The position numbers and the translations under genes were made by a program. Shown here in pieces: positions 47,268 through 61,500 of a stretch of 64,000 nt of DNA (its first letter is position 1; every line of letters starts with the position of its first letter). The stretch is from NCBI RefSeq assembly GCF_041296385.1, contig NC_091018.1, positions 2,425,501-2,489,500 on the forward strand. Reading direction: 5' to 3'. Origin of the DNA: Aphelocoma coerulescens. Taxonomy: Eukaryota; Chordata; Aves; Passeriformes; Corvidae. The notes under the pieces are model-generated. The model did not search any database. It was not told the origin of the DNA and saw nothing but the letters and a program-made list of their open reading frames with translations.

Positions 47268-47420
47268 GGTATCCTAGAACATCCGGAGCTGGAAGGGATC
47301 TACAGAGAGCATCAAAGTCCAACTCTTGGACATCTTGGACAGAAAGTCCAAGAGTTGTCCATCAAATACAATTCCATGGCCAGAAAGGAGCACTGGAAAC
47401 AAAAATATTTAACAGTTCCA
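47268..47420 (-). mobile_element. Diverged CR1-type 3'-end scrap, inverted
   Basis: The plus-strand text 'cctagaacatccggagctgg' then 'aagggatctacagagagc' and 'atcaaagtccaactcttgg' resembles the reverse complement of a CR1 3' terminus ('...attc.gagttggaagggacccacaaggatcatcgagtccaactc'). Only the first 60 or so bases match well; the rest is diverged and the right edge is uncertain. Confidence 0.6.
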
Positions 47421-50400
47421 CCACTGCCTCCCACCTCCTTAAACAACCCTGGTCTGGAAAGGGAAGGACAAACCCAAAATTGTGAAATTGTGGCAACATG
47501 GGAAAACTTCACAATTTATTGGCATCAGCTGGGTAATGTTTGTTGCTGCAGTTTGCTCACATTTTTGCCGAAGAAGCAGAACTAAGTTACACTTTTGTCC
47601 TTGGCTATGACTTTTTGAGAGTGTGACTCAGGCAAGGTAGGGAATTTGTGTTTAATATTCCACTTTGGTGATGATGTGTGCAAATCTGTTCTCTTAACAC
47701 CTTTTTTGGATTTTTTTTTTTTAATTCTTTTTCCCCTCAATTTGTACAGATGTAAACTTGTCAAGTGGGATGTGGTTCAAATAGTGTGGAGAAATACAGG
47801 AAATTGTTTAAAAATACTTTTAAAATGCTGTAATTTGTTACAAATAATTTGAATTATAAACAGCAAAATTAAGCTTGGTACTAATTTCTCTTGTGTTCCT
47901 CCCAGTTGGCAAAAATAGAAAATGGCTAGTCAGCTTTCCCATTGTTTACATAGTTTTGAGTTTTTAATTAACATAATCTGCTTATTGCAATGTAGCTGTT
48001 AATTGCAGCCAGTTGAAGGAGAGGGGTACAAATTGCTGTTTATGTAGTAGAAGAAGGAGCCAAATAATTAGGGAAACTGTTTCCCGTATAGAAAATGACA
48101 ATATTTTCTTTCTTTACACGGAAACATAAATAAATCTGTGACCAACTGTTTAGACACCATTTAAAAAGCACTGTAGCACGGCGAAGAACTTCAATACATT
48201 CAAATTGGTTCATTTCTCCATCAACTTGCCCGAACACATTTTTTTCTTTTGAACGAAAATGAAGCTTCTGTTAAAGAGAATTCCATGCTCTCAGTTTTGA
48301 GGGGTTAGTGGGGAATCTGTTAAGTCTCACTGATCTGTCCCAAGACTATTCTGCAGCACAGCTCTGAAGGTGCTGCAGCACCAGCTCTGGACTTTAAGCA
48401 TCTGAGACTAGCTCAAGTTAAGCTTTTGTATAAGAATGAGTGTAAGGGTCTGTGAGTGTTCCAAGACTCTTTTAGTGTCTTAATTATTGGCAATTAAAAT
48501 GATGACTGCTTAGGCACTGAGCATTTCTATTTCTTTTCCTCAAAAATGATGGGGTTTTAGCAAGGAAAAAGTAAATCAATGGTTGTGGAAAGTATTCATA
48601 TGATATGCCTGTCTCTAATTATTATATGTGACTCTGCAGGGGAATCTTAGGCAAAGAACCATTAATTTTGACTTTTTCTGCAAACCTAAGCAACAGAACC
48701 AAACCTAATTACAGAACTGAGTTTTGTCCCAGCCATATAATCCACTGTGCAAGTTTTACTCTTCACGCTTGCTCTGCAGCCAGATATGGCAAAGGTTATT
48801 AAGTATTCTAATCTCATAAAATAAAAAGGAACAAAAAGGGATGCTGTTAAGATGACTTGGTTCTCTTTAAACACAGCAAGCTTTACTTTATGCTAGAATG
48901 AACAATGATTAAGAAGGTTTGACTGTATTATTAGAAATCTTTAATTGCAAAACGAGGAGCAGCCATGTATTTTGTGAAATGTAATCGAAATCACTCACAG
49001 GAGCAAATTAAATATATTCATGAGTAAAAGTTCCAAATATTTTATCTGTTGGCCTTTACCATACACTGCAAAATTGGTGCTATTGCATAACTTTAAAAAC
49101 AACAGTGCTGGAATGTGGGGGCCTGGTTCTGGTTTCACTTACATCTGATGCAGTTTGGAGCTCTGGTTGCAACTCTTGATTGACAATGCTGACAGCTGAG
49201 TGGAGGCATCCTTATGGCTCAAAGACTGCCTTTATGCCCACTGATTTCTGAAATGAGTAGCCAGGACAATGGTTATTGATCTGTTCCAAATTACACACTC
49301 CATGTGCTTTTCTAGGCTTAGCACCTGAGTCAGGGAAATGGGTGACTAATTGATGGCAGGATTAAATGGCTCCTTGGAAGTAAAATTTGTATTTGAATCT
49401 TCCAAATCATTGTTGCCATGATAATTCATTTTATTTTTCTGTAAAATAATGCCAGATATGTTTATATTTTGCCTAACAGGTACAGTAGACAACATGTCTA
49501 TTGTCCCAAGACATATCTAAAAACATTTAGTGCAGATATTGGAGTCACAATATTATTGTTCTCTCCTCCTGGTTTCAGAAAAATAAAGAAATCCAACCTT
49601 GTAATATAATGAAGTTAATAAGATAGATTCAGTGTTCCCTGGGCAGAGCCTGAAACTAAGATCAAAATCTGAATTTTTAACTTACTGAAGAAGTCAGATC
49701 CTGTGTCTGAGACTGGTGAGTATCACAAAATGTTTGTTCATGTAGATAGAACATATGTGCATGATGGATTAATGACATCCTGTGTCCTTGAAATCCTAAA
49801 ATAATCCTTTCTAACGTGGGATATCTCCTTTCTTCAAACAATGTTCCCAGGCTCAGCAATACAGTAACATAAAGTGATATCTGGTGTGCAGCCATGAGCA
49901 CCAATTGCATGAAAGAGGCTCCATCTGTGTCACAGCCAACAAAGAGAGGGGCTGCAGGTTCGGGAAGAGCCAACAGGTAGCGAGGGGGAAACCAATTAAA
50001 GGTTATTAAATGCCAAGACCTCTCCTCTGTGTCTGGAAGTTTGATTTTCAAAGTACTGGTGGCTCTGAGAGTAATTATTTCCTGTTTGGCCCCTTCATAT
50101 TTCTGCTGGGAGGTCAGAGCACGTTAAGGAGCAGCTGAAGCTCTTACTCATGAATAAGAGAAAACAATTTTAATGTGTGTTGTCTCCTTCTCAGCTTGCA
50201 CTGGGGGTTTGTTGCAAATACTCTCCTACAAAAGGGTTCTGTTCCAAAACAGCTATTTTTTCCCTATTTTTATGCTCTTCTAAAAATAAGTTGGGACAGG
50301 TGTCACAGAGAGAAGAATATTTAATCAGGACATAAGGTTTTATACCCCAGTTTTTCCTTCATTCCAGCTCTGGGATGGGAGCAGCCTCAGCTGATGCTAA

Positions 50401-53094
50401 GATCCTGCAGATCTGCCTTACGAGCAGGTCAAAATGTCAACATTTATGTATTTCTAATATTAGCCATTTCCTCAATTCATTTCCACCTTTTCTTTCTACA
50501 GGTTATTATTCCAGGCTTGCTAGTGCTGCCACAGTGAAAAGCTCAATAATTCCTTGTTTTTCCGTGCTCCCCTGGGGCAGTGCCAGGGCCAGGCTGCAGG
50601 TGAGAGGTGCAACCAGAGCTCCGGCTGGAGCTGCCGTGCCCCACCCTGGGGATGGAGAGCGTCCAGAGGCCAGCAGGAAGCTCTGCAGAAAAGTTCTCCC
50701 TCAGGTTTCGGTGTTTCTGACGCTGCCACGCTGAGGCCAAGTGGTTTCCACTCTCAGGGAGCTTTTCTGCTGCTGGTGGCTGCACGGGGCTGTTCCTAAA
50801 GCTGCTGTCATCGGTGACAGAACACTGGGGTCTGCAGTGAGATTTAACTCAGGCTGATGTTACTGAGGAACGTCCTGATGAGTTGTGTTCAGTAGTCCAG
50901 CAGAGCATAATAGAGCCTGAAAAGAACCCTATAATGACCACTAATGCTGTTTTTCAGGAGAAGCAGCTCTCTTATTTACAGCCTGTGGAGAGGGGTGATA
51001 GAGTGCTTTCAGACAGAAAGCGAAAGAACCCTTAAAACATCCTCATGCCCTCAGAATACCACCTTGCCCCCCTCCTCCTGGTTCTTTATGATTGCAATCT
51101 CTTTTGAGTGAAAATGCTACAATGAAATATATTATCCCTTTTATTGTAAGGAGAGAGATAGAACACTTACCGAGCAATTTAAGTGATGCAAGTGAACCTA
51201 ATCACTCCTGAAATCAAAAGAAGTAAAGAGAAAATTCTTTCCCCCCTTCTTTTCCCTGGTAATGAATGCGAATCCTTAGTTTTGGACTCCTTTCACCATT
51301 CTGTCTCAACAAATGAGTGTAGGCAGGGAATAGATCTTCACATTTCCCCACTGCTCCCAGCTTAAAGATGACACTCCTTTATCCTCTGCTCCATTTCTCT
51401 GGTGTGTCACCAACTTTTTAAGTGGTATTGCAGCAGTGGTTATCAATTGGTTCAGACCTCGGAATAGTTCTTCTGTAACTATGCTGATGAAAAAGTAAGC
51501 GTGAGGTGGAAAAAGAGCTTGTGTTTTATGGCAGTCGATGTTCCTGACATACAGCAGAATTCCTTCAATTTTGTCTCAGTTTTTTCTGTCTGCATAAGTG
51601 GGTCATTCAGCCTTTTGCACAACAAATTCTCGGGATCACGGCTGCTCTTCTGCCCCCAGGGTAATTGGTAGGTTAACTATCAGCTGGTTAGAGAGAGGGG
51701 AATTCCAGCAGGTCAAAACTGCTCGTAAATCAGCGCGGTTGAATGCCTTATTTAAGTGAAGATAAGGAGCACACGGGATCTTTGCTGAAGCTGGAACCAG
51801 GCATGGGCTTTGTTAGCCCTGTTAGTGCTGGAACCCTCCTGGCTCGTTCTCACAAGCAGAAAATTTTAACAGAGATTGTGAAAAAGTGCAAATATCTTCT
51901 TCAGCTGGAGCTTGTTCCTGTGGAAGGCTTTTTGTTTCCTGGGGCTTTGTGGTGAGTGAGGGACAGCCACCAGCAGCCCCTCCCAGGTGGTAAGGAGGTG
52001 ACAGGGGCTGCATTGGTCGGCTCATTTTGGTTTGCACACTCGGTAACCTGTGAGAACTGGTGTGAACCACAGCACTGACAGTTTTGAGCAGATTAAGCAG
52101 CACTTGTATAAAAAACTATGAGGCAACCTTTTGGCAGCTTGCAGGTGAGAAAGAAGCTCTCTGTGCATGTGCACAATACACTGTACTTGATTAATTTACA
52201 TTGCTAAAGAATCAGTATATGTTTTTTTTTACATCCCAAATCAAGGGACCGGTTGAGATTCTGTTAATAAGATTTTCTCAAAAACTCAAGGGATTAAGGA
52301 AATAGCTGCTTGATGCAGTGGCATCCTTTCAATTCAGATGGATTCTAATGACGAACAGCAGCATCCAGGAGCACTTATTTTGTTTTATTTTCCCTTTTAA
52401 CATGTCTTGGTAATAAACAAGCCCTATGAAGAAATATACCTGATAAAACAGGGAAATAGGCTCTGTGGCATTGGGAGTGTTCCTCCCCTTGCAGTGTAGC
52501 AGCTGGAAAATTATGATACAACCACAGTGACACAGATACCCCCCATGGAGCACTTTTGCAGCAAGACATGTTAAAAGTAAGAGTAAGAGAAAATGTTGTT
52601 ATAGGGCCATTGATCTTGTGTTACCTAAAAGGAGTGAATACAGGTGTTGGAGCTGCCAAGTGCTAAGCTATCCCAGCCTATGCAAAGCTCAGGACAGAGC
52701 AGTGGAAAACAGCCTTATCAGATCTTTGCCCAAATTATGGGGGGAGGGAGGGCGAGCAGGTGATCTTTAGAACCAACAGGACCATAAAAGCTGTCAGGCT
52801 CCCTAAAAAAATCAGAGTTTGGATGACAACTGTGAGTGCATTCTCTATGAAAATAGGGATTGCAGTTAAATTTAAAAAAACAATTGCTTTCAAGCATCAA
52901 GTGTCCCTGCCAGGTAACACCATGGAGTTTTATTACCTCGTTTGAAAGTCCTAATACAGAGGTTCTGGAACAGAAGTGTTCACACACAATTATCTGTTGG
53001 AAGTCCAGACACTGCTGATCACCCCAGACCTGTGTGGGTGACACAAACCCCGAGCGTGATCTGCAGGGACATTTTGTTTCTATGCTACTCAGTG
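47421..53094. other. Unique AT-rich noncoding DNA
   Basis: No gene, RNA gene or transposon is recognised. A GC-richer part at 50540-50760 has seven or so CpGs and overlapping open frames on both strands, but no domain. The 124-codon minus-strand frame at 49677-50051 is unrecognised. Confidence 0.55.

Positions 53095-53151
<57 letters not shown>
53095..53151. repeat. (ATA)n trinucleotide microsatellite, about 19 units
   Basis: Uninterrupted ATA/AAT repeat of 57 bases. It produces the artificial poly-Asn, poly-Ile, poly-Leu and poly-Tyr stretches seen in the six translated frames, so frames across it (for example 52718-53275 on the minus strand) should not be taken as proteins. Confidence 0.98.
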
Positions 53152-56100
53152 GATTCTTTCCTTCTGCAGTCTGTGTTGATCGTGGATTTTCCCCTTTTCC
53201 CTTTGTTTTCTCTCTTCCTCCTGTCCCCTGTAGAGTGAAGTCCTTTCCACCACATGTGTTTTCTTGCAGAGGCACAGCAAGTCAGTCCAACTCATTCCTC
53301 TTCACCAAACTGGTGGTAAGTCTCAGAATCAGCGAACTTTCTGTTTTGAATAAGGTTTTAAAATATTTAGTCTGAAGCTTGAATACAGCACTTGTGCCAC
53401 ATTCAGTGTTGACAGTCAGAGTCAGAAGTAGAGCAAGCCACTGGTAGAAATAATTTGGAAGCAAACTGACAAATTCTGTCTGGTTTGATTTCTTTTGTTT
53501 TCCTTCCTATTAATCATTCAGGAACTGACTGGATATTCTCAGAGCATACCTTACTGTCTCTCAAACAGGCAAGATTCTCTTTCTGCCTCCTGCTCAGATG
53601 ACTTGGTACCATTTGGTGTGATTTTGATGAAAATGTGGAAACTCTTGGCTCACACAACTCTCCTCCTCTCTCCTCTACAGCTGTGCTTGCAAAGGGGATT
53701 CTCTGTGGCTGCCAGTGATTTTGAGTTGTTTATCAAGAGACTGGTCTAATCTAATCTAAAAGCTCTCCAGTGAGAGGGAGTTTATATTGCTGCTGTCTGG
53801 GAAGAACTGACACTCAAAATCCATATTTGGTTGTTTTACTTACATCTGTCTGGCAGCCCACTGAAGGAAGTGGTTTTGGATGTAATTTTTCAGCCATAGA
53901 CAAAGGAAAACACACGTTTTTTGGGGGTGGTGAACACATTTAGTGTCTGTCATGAGAAAAAGAGCTTTCTTTACTTGTTCCTGTCCCTAGCATTAAATAT
54001 CAGATAGAAAATAAAGAAGGTTCCAGTCAAAGACTGATCAGAGGTGAAACCCAGTGTGAGACACCCTCCATCACTTGAAATATTCAACATAAATCAAGCT
54101 TGTCTATGGCCATGGGGTAGTGATATCTGTACAGTGTTCAGCCTGAGTAAAAGATGACTTTTATATTAACTCCAGCATTCCAAGTTTTCCATTTATGTCT
54201 TCTGTGTGCTTTCCAGATGCTGTGGTTGGGGTTAGGTTTAAGGGTTGTATTTTTCTCTTTCCATAAAAATCCATGCTTTCTGGTCAATGAGATTAGGCAA
54301 ATTGACACTGAATAAAAACTAATTAAATAATGTGATTATAAAGTGTTTATCCTCAGGGAATAGATTATAAAAAAGTGAAAATAAATGATGTCAAGATGCA
54401 GTCTGAATAACAATAATAATAAATTATTGAAGCTTTTGGCTGCCAGTAGCCAGCTACCAGCTGAGTCAAGATGCACCCTCATCTCCTGCCCGTTGCCTTT
54501 GAACAGCAGTTATGGATTAAGTCTGACAGTGTGAAAATAAATGGGAGAGTGTAGCTGAAGCCAAGCATTTATCAATCCTGGCTGTACTCCTTGCAAGGCA
54601 AGCCTGATACAATTTAATAAGACAACAAAAAGCTTAACAGTGTCTTCAGGATGTCAAAATATGGATTTATGCGCTGTATCCATGCTACTACTCTTAACTT
54701 GATGAATTTTAAGCCATCTCAGGATTTGTGTTTAGCATCCACAGGTGTGATAGGAATTATTTTCAGGTACCAAAGTGAATACCTGTGCATGCATATGGCA
54801 GAGGTATTCAAAACTGCCAGGTATCATAAAATGGAGGGAAGAACCAGGAACAGCATCAGGATGACAGGTCTGCTCCCTCATTATAGGTCATGTTGTGCTT
54901 TGCATTCTCCATGAGCTTTGTTTCAAGCAGTTTAGGGATTAAACCTGTGAATGCAGGAAGAGAGAGACCCACAATCAACTCAAAGAACATTTCCTTACCT
55001 TTTTTTGTTGCCTTTTGGAACTGGAGATGTTATCATGGACCCTCTTTTCTCTGCTCTTCATTACATTTAAAATGAGCAATCAGGATGCCATCATCAGCAA
55101 GGTTATTTTTCTATCCCTCATGTAATATCCTCACTGGTTACCAAAGCTTTGACTCCAGTAACATCCCCCTGAGTGGGTTTGGGCACTTTTTGTTGAAGAA
55201 CCCTGTGAGTTTTCACAGTGCTGCATGCATGGGCCTGTCTGCTGCCCATAGCATTTCTCTCCAATGAGAGAAAATCAAACAACTGCAGGTGGGTTTTGTG
55301 CCTGTGTGTAATAAATACTATCAAGATATCAATCATTGGTTAAGGTAACCTTTTGGACTACAGAGAAAGAATCCCTGTAGTCTCTCAGTGACTATTTATC
55401 ATTCATTTCAAGAGTGATTTTGATCCAAATCGATTCTTTTCTTGTGCTACTCTATTTTTATGCCCTAGTCCATCTTTAATATACACCATGGCACTATCTG
55501 TTCTTGGGCGTGCAAGGACTTTGATGAATGTACTCCAGCCGCCACTGTTTTTTCTTACCAGGTATCTATTGATTCTTATAATATCAACTTTCACCACTGG
55601 CATCATTTGTTAGAATTCCTCTGGTTAGTTTTAAAGGCCGTCTGCACTGATACACAACCAATTCAGCTCTTTCCCAGTAGTCCCTTTCAGGATTCTTTGT
55701 GGATTCTTTGATCAATCCCATCTGCCCTGCTCGGGAAGGACGTGCCCCAGTTACTCCAGCTCTTCAATGAGGAACTGCAGGACTGGCCCCACAGCTCTGC
55801 CAGGTCAGGCCTTTAGACTGAGCACAGAGAAATGGAGTAAGTACGTGACATTCCTGAGCCCAATTTTCAGAGCAGGAGGGGATGTTTAATACAGAGAAGT
55901 CAGTAAGTTCTTTTTGTCAGAGAGGAAAGGAATGGGTTTGCCTTGATCTATTTCAGAGATGATCAAAGACCAGATTAAACGGTCTGAAAGCTCTGTTCAG
56001 CCGTGCTGCATCTGTGTGCTGGATAACACAGGCTGCCAGGCCTCCCTCCTGCCCCACTGGCAGAGGTGGAGAGCACCTTCACTCAAACCAGCTCCTTTCC

Positions 56101-58063
56101 CTTGTCATGGTTCCCCGCATTCTCATGTTCCCATAACTCCACGCCTAAGAGTTAATTGAATTTATCTGGTTGCAAGTGGGGTTGGGCTGGAGGTGAAATG
56201 AAAGGTGTTGAACAATAGGTGCAGAATTTCCATCCCATGCCAGGGCTGCTTTGCTGGTGGGTGAAGCTCTGCTCCACATCCACTGCCAGGGAAGGAAGGA
56301 GCCCAAGGAACAGGGGGGATTCTCAGTGCAGCAAAACCAGATGCAATTCTGCAGCACAGCTTTCCCTGTAGTAGACAACAGCAGCCTTATGCAACAATGA
56401 GCATTTTCCTGTTTGGAGACCATCTGAAAAATGCCTTGGGAGCTGCATTAGAAGGAATAACATTTAGTGGAGGGGGTCCACAGCAGCCCCAGCTTTAAAT
56501 TGTTTAAGAATGAGGCAATGAGCAGCTGTTGTACACGCAGGAACTGCACCTTCCTTTCAGTTCCTCTGTTCCTGGGTTGACTTACAGACTTTTTGGCCTG
56601 TTAAAATGTTAGCCCCTGATTCAAATTGTTAGGGTAGGATTTTCCAGTACTGTTTTGTATAATAAATTGTCTGTTATAAACCAGCTTTTTATACCACCAG
56701 CCATTGTGATGATTGCTCCTCTGGAGTTTGATGTATGAGGCATGAGGCTGTATTTCTAAAATCTATTTTAATTCAAGGAAATGAAAATTTTACCATTGCT
56801 AAATGCAATTTTTACTAACTTACAGAAATCTTACTAATTATTAAGGACTTAGGTCAAGTCTTTCCAATTTAGTAAAAGTGCCAATACATCTTAACAGTGT
56901 GAGAGCTGATAATTGCCTTTTCTTTATTATATTTATGCAGATTGCAGATGCATTTGTCATTTCATCAAAACACCTGTTTTTGAAAACAAGTTAAAAAAAA
57001 GAATGTCATAGATACTAATTCAGTTGCATAGTAATGAGAAAATAAAATTAAAACCAATGAGATCTACAAGTTTTTCATAAGTTCAGTGCTCTTTCCCTTT
57101 GCATCCATTATTCAGTGGGTTAAAAAAGGGTTTTCTCCAAAACAGGTGCTGATCTTGTTTTCACTATTGGTGAAGACCTTTCTCCAAAAGAAGACTGTAA
57201 AAGCTGTAAGGAGAACAAAGCTGACCAAAGGTCGAGAACAGTCAGTGGTGGAAAATGGAATTTCTGCAGAAGAAAAGAGAAACACAGGCAAACCAAGATG
57301 CTGGACCCGTTCAGTACAGTTTGACACTGAATAACAAGCATTAATTGCATTAATTAAGTCTCTTTTTTCTTGTGTTATCTGAATGGAGCTGTTTATGGAT
57401 GGCACGTTTAGAAGGAAGCAAACAAAAATATGCTCTATTAACAGGCTTTTCCTTCCTCTTTTCAACGCTTTTAATGGATCCAAATCCCTCCAATTCCATT
57501 TGGACTGACTTTTATGTACTTCATTTTACTTTAAAAAAAACCCTAAATTCAGTTCACTGGGATTGTGGGCTAAACATTGAGGTGAGCATGGAGAGAGTGC
57601 AGTTTTAAAGAATAATGAGCAAACTACATCTAGCTCTGTCTTAAATTATTACTTTAAACCCATCTTTCTCAATGGTGTGAAGTGCTTTCTACCCTGCCTG
57701 AAATTCTTTTTTCTTTCCACACAAGAGTAGAAAAGGCAAAAGTGATGGAGGTCCAATATCTCACCTGATCCCTTAATGAAAAATGGATATGGTCAAAGTT
57801 CCACCTCTGCCGTGAGAAATATGACAGAAGCTTTTGACAGGGAACAGGCAAGGCAAGGAGCAGGCTGGCCCAGGGGGAGGCACGAGCTGCTGGGGCTCTG
57901 GTGACACGTGTGCCCTTGTAGGAAATGTTAGGGACCGTGTTCTCTTGTTACCTGCAAGAAACAGAGCTTGCAGTGCATTCTCAGGTCACAGCTCAGAAAC
58001 CTGCCACCGTCCCAGAGAGCCGAGAGGATCTCGGAAGGAAAAGAGGACGGGATGGAGGGTGTT
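53152..58063. other. Unique noncoding DNA
   Basis: No gene or transposon is recognised. The block 54420-54650 is richer in TF-like words and listed separately. A 123-codon minus-strand frame at 57112-57483 has no recognisable domain. Confidence 0.55.
54420..54650. promoter_or_regulatory. Possible conserved noncoding element
   Basis: Repeat-free block with 'ttgcctttgaacagcagtta' (contains CTTTGAA, close to a TCF/LEF core), 'atttatcaatcctggctg' and 'acaatttaataagacaac'. Texture resembles developmental enhancers. No conservation data. Confidence 0.15.
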
Positions 58064-58576
58064 TGTGCTAGTTTGAAAACAAACCAGTGGGAGGCACCAA
58101 GTCAGAATAACAATTTAATGGAAATTAAAGGAAAGGCAAAGAAAGTAAAAGAAAACACTGACAGAGTCAAGATACAGCCTGAGTCCCTATTAGGCAGGGT
58201 GGTGGGAGCAGTCTGGTGGAATGGTGGCTGCAATCCTCTGAAGTGGTGATCCTGTAGTAGAAGGGGTCTGCTCTTCCTCAGAAAGTCCAGCGGTGGCTGT
58301 GTAGCTCCTGTCCTCTCGAAATCCAGTGGAAAGAGTGTCTCTGGTACTCAGAGTCCCAGATTATATCCACGATGGGATGCTTGGTTCCTCCCTCTGGGTG
58401 GAGCATCTCACAATGGGGTAATGAGTCATGAGGCCAAGTGTTGATTAGGCTCATTAACAGAAGATGGTCCGGAGGGAGTTATCTCTGAGTCATGCAGCAG
58501 GACAATGATGGGCCATTAACAGCAAGATAGTCTGGGGGGAGGAGGCAAGGAAACACTGCCCCACCTGATTTCAACA
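58064..58576 (-). mobile_element. Solo LTR of an endogenous retrovirus (ERVL-like)
   Basis: On the minus strand the element begins TGTTGAAATCAGG and ends ACTAGCACA, giving TGT...ACA ends over about 513 bases. A TATA-like GGATATAATC lies opposite 58359-58368, and an ATTAAA polyadenylation signal opposite 58114-58119, about 50 bases before the LTR end. This long R with short U5 suggests an ERVL-type (class III) LTR. No internal retroviral sequence flanks it. I could not find matching target-site duplications, which may have decayed or may point to inter-element recombination. Confidence 0.82.
58114..58119 (-). terminator. LTR polyadenylation signal ATTAAA
   Basis: TTTAAT on the plus strand reads ATTAAA on the minus strand. 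It lies about 50 bases from the 3' end of the LTR, the usual place for its polyadenylation signal. Confidence 0.5.
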
Positions 58577-61500
58577 GCTCATGAGGATGGTAATGGAATA
58601 CATCTCAACTCAGGACAGTGTTGCAATGACAACTCAGTGCTGTGTGTCACGTCCAGGCAGCAAGGCAATGAATGCAGTGGCCTGAGTAATTCAGAGAAAG
58701 AGACAACACTACAGCAGGGGAGTGAGAAATTGGAGCTGCAGGAGCAAGGAACAAGAGCCAACACCGAGCATTGTGAGGGAATCAAATGTGCCATGAGATA
58801 ATTACCTGAGCAGTTTTCAGGTGAATAGAATGCACTGTTCTGCTTCTTGGGAAGTCAGATAATTTAAAGAACACCTGTGAGAAAAGCTCCAGTAACAACG
58901 GACTGGCACTCGGACTTTTTTTGTTATTTCAACAATATTAGGCTGAACTAGCACCTCATCATTTCACTGAGCAGTGGCCTATTGTAAGTCACAGATTACA
59001 GCTCAGAGAAGAAAAGAAATACAAATAGTAGGATTTATAGAAAGCAAATAGTCATTTTGTCTATTAAGGGAGAGTCAAGCTCAGTGCAAGGGAAGAGTGA
59101 AATCAATATGCTGTAACTCATAAATGTAAAGGCAGTAGAGAAGAAATATGAGATGATTTGAAGGTGAACTCACTACAACGATCACTTTATTTTTTAACAC
59201 AGTAAGTAGTCTGTAGTCTATTTCAGCAGTAAAGATGGGAAGTTTATCAAATGTAATAAAACTCTCAGAAGTCAGAGCTTTGTGTTGGGTCACAACGCAA
59301 ATTTTTTTGGGAAGAACAACTGTCAGCCCTGTATCAGATCCTTCACTGTTCTGGATTTCTCTTCCTGTGTGTCTTTCAGTAAGAACCAGATTATTAATAG
59401 AGGCTTCTTTGTTTGATTAATCATTAAAAGAATGGCTGTGATTTCCTTTCTTCCCTTCACAGGAATCCATGTAAATGTAGGAATGCAACCTTCCTTCTCA
59501 TGATTAACAATTTCAGAGGCATGGTCTGTCTGATTATTTAATTTTTTACCCTGAAATGCAAACTCGACAACAACATTATGCACATTGAGGGACTTTTACT
59601 TCAGATTTGCTTCAGTCTGATCCTTGGGACTAAATTCCCACTTTCAGCTGGAGTTCCATCATGTGAAGTAAAGCACAATAAGCAGGGAAAGTAAGTTCCT
59701 ATATGTAAATTTCTTAAGACTGAAGTACTTAAAATAATATAGACCTTGAGACAAGGTAACCCAAGTAATGAAATAAAGATCTTGAGATCTTAAGCTACTC
59801 AGATTCATTGAATTTCATGCTTATTCTTTATTTCAGGTTATCTGCTGTTCATTTCTTTGTGAAGCTGACAGGTCTGAATGATCTGCTTTTAAAGGTAACA
59901 CTCCAAATTATAATATCAAATTCATATTAATTTTAAACGATCACAAAACATGCTTACAAAACTGTAGCTTCTTGGTCTTGCCTTTGAATGCCTTTTATTT
60001 CTTTGCTACAAAGAGAGAGTGAGCAACAGATAAGCAAAAGGTGTTTGTTTCTCCCTGAAAAAGACTGCAGGGAAAACCCTGAAATGGCCTTGTCTGTAGA
60101 AAGGACCTTTAGACTGTGAAGAGCAGCACAAGACAAAGAATGAATCTGTTTGTCCCTAAGTGCAGTAAAAGCTGAACAAGCTGAGATCAGAAGCTAATCC
60201 AGGGTGGCACTTGATGTATCAGTAGCTCATGAGGAATGATGAGTTGGAGGAAAGGCCATGAAGGCACGTGGCAGGTTATCTGGGAAGTGACAGAAACGGG
60301 GAAAAAATAAAAAGAAGAAGGAAAAAAAGGAAAAGATACAAAGAGAGGAATAGAGAAAGGTTCCTTGCAGAAGCACTTCAGATGGCTGTCACTGAGCCAA
60401 ATCTGGACTTGTAAAATCTGCAGGAAGACACTGCAGATGTGAGATGGAGGGCAAAGCTGGGTGGGTGAGGTGTAGCCCATGTGGATACAGAGCTGGGAGG
60501 TCCCAGCCCGTTGCTTTCCAGGAGAGAGACCTCAGCAAGGCCAATCCTGTGCCCACTTAGCTCATGGTCCTGTCTCTGGGGATCACAAATTGCAGATTCC
60601 TCTGGAAGAGGAGCAGAGTCACAGAGACACAGAAAATTCTGTGTTAGAAGGCACCCACAGGGATCACTGTGTCCAGCTCTTAAGTGACCCACACAGGGGG
60701 AAGGAAGGGATGGCAAAAGTGACCACAGGGATGCCTTGGGGAGATGCTGGAACATTTGGGGACAAGAGGGGCTGGCTAAGAACTCCCAGCCAAGCCAGAC
60801 TGCTGATGGATATCTTTTGCCACATTCAGTTTCTCACAAGACTGCAGCTTGAAGAGAAAGTCAGTAGCTCTTTCTGCCTTATCCCTTTACCAGACCATGC
60901 CAGAGGAAAGTGGTGCTCTGTAATTCCCTAAAGAATCTCCCAGGAAAATCAAGGAATGCTAAACTTAGCAAAGATAATGTTTCTGAAAGCTAATGGAGGG
61001 AGAAAAAAACCCCATCCCAAGAGCAAGGCAGAGTTTTTCACACGCACTGTAAAGCAAAGGGACAGAGATGCACATTTCCTATCGTTGTAGGTCACTCTTC
61101 AGTGCTTCATCCTGATGTGAATAGATCCCTCAATAGTTAACTCAGCCAAGGGAGAGTTCAGATCAATCCTCCTCACTCCAGCCATGCCTCCTTCCAAATC
61201 AATAATGGCTGATGAATACCTCTGGCAAGCCCAGAACAGACACAATGGAAATCCTGCTCTTTTCCAAAGTGCCTTTGCAAGCCCCTTGGATAAGGGGTGT
61301 TTTTCTGCTTCTCTGCTAAATCTCAGCAGTGAAGCTGAATTCCTGATGATGCTCCATTCTGCAGAGGCAGCACTGCACTGCTAACCTGCACCTTTCTGCT
61401 CTTGAAGGGCTTAGCAAGAGCTTTTTGAGTTCATTTGAAAATGAATTCAAACTCACGATCTATGTAGCTTTCATCTTTAATAAAGTCTGGGGTTTTTTTT

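Noticed and set aside
47067..47585. A 172-codon plus-strand frame
   Set aside because: It runs through an inverted CR1 scrap and has no domain or coding-like composition.
52718..53375. A 185-codon minus-strand frame with poly-Leu and a plus-strand frame with poly-Asn
   Set aside because: Both arise from translating the ATA microsatellite; the flanking residues match no family.
61184..61384. A 66-codon frame considered as a microprotein
   Set aside because: ATG start but no supporting conservation, splice or promoter signal, and no CpG or motif to set it apart from chance frames.
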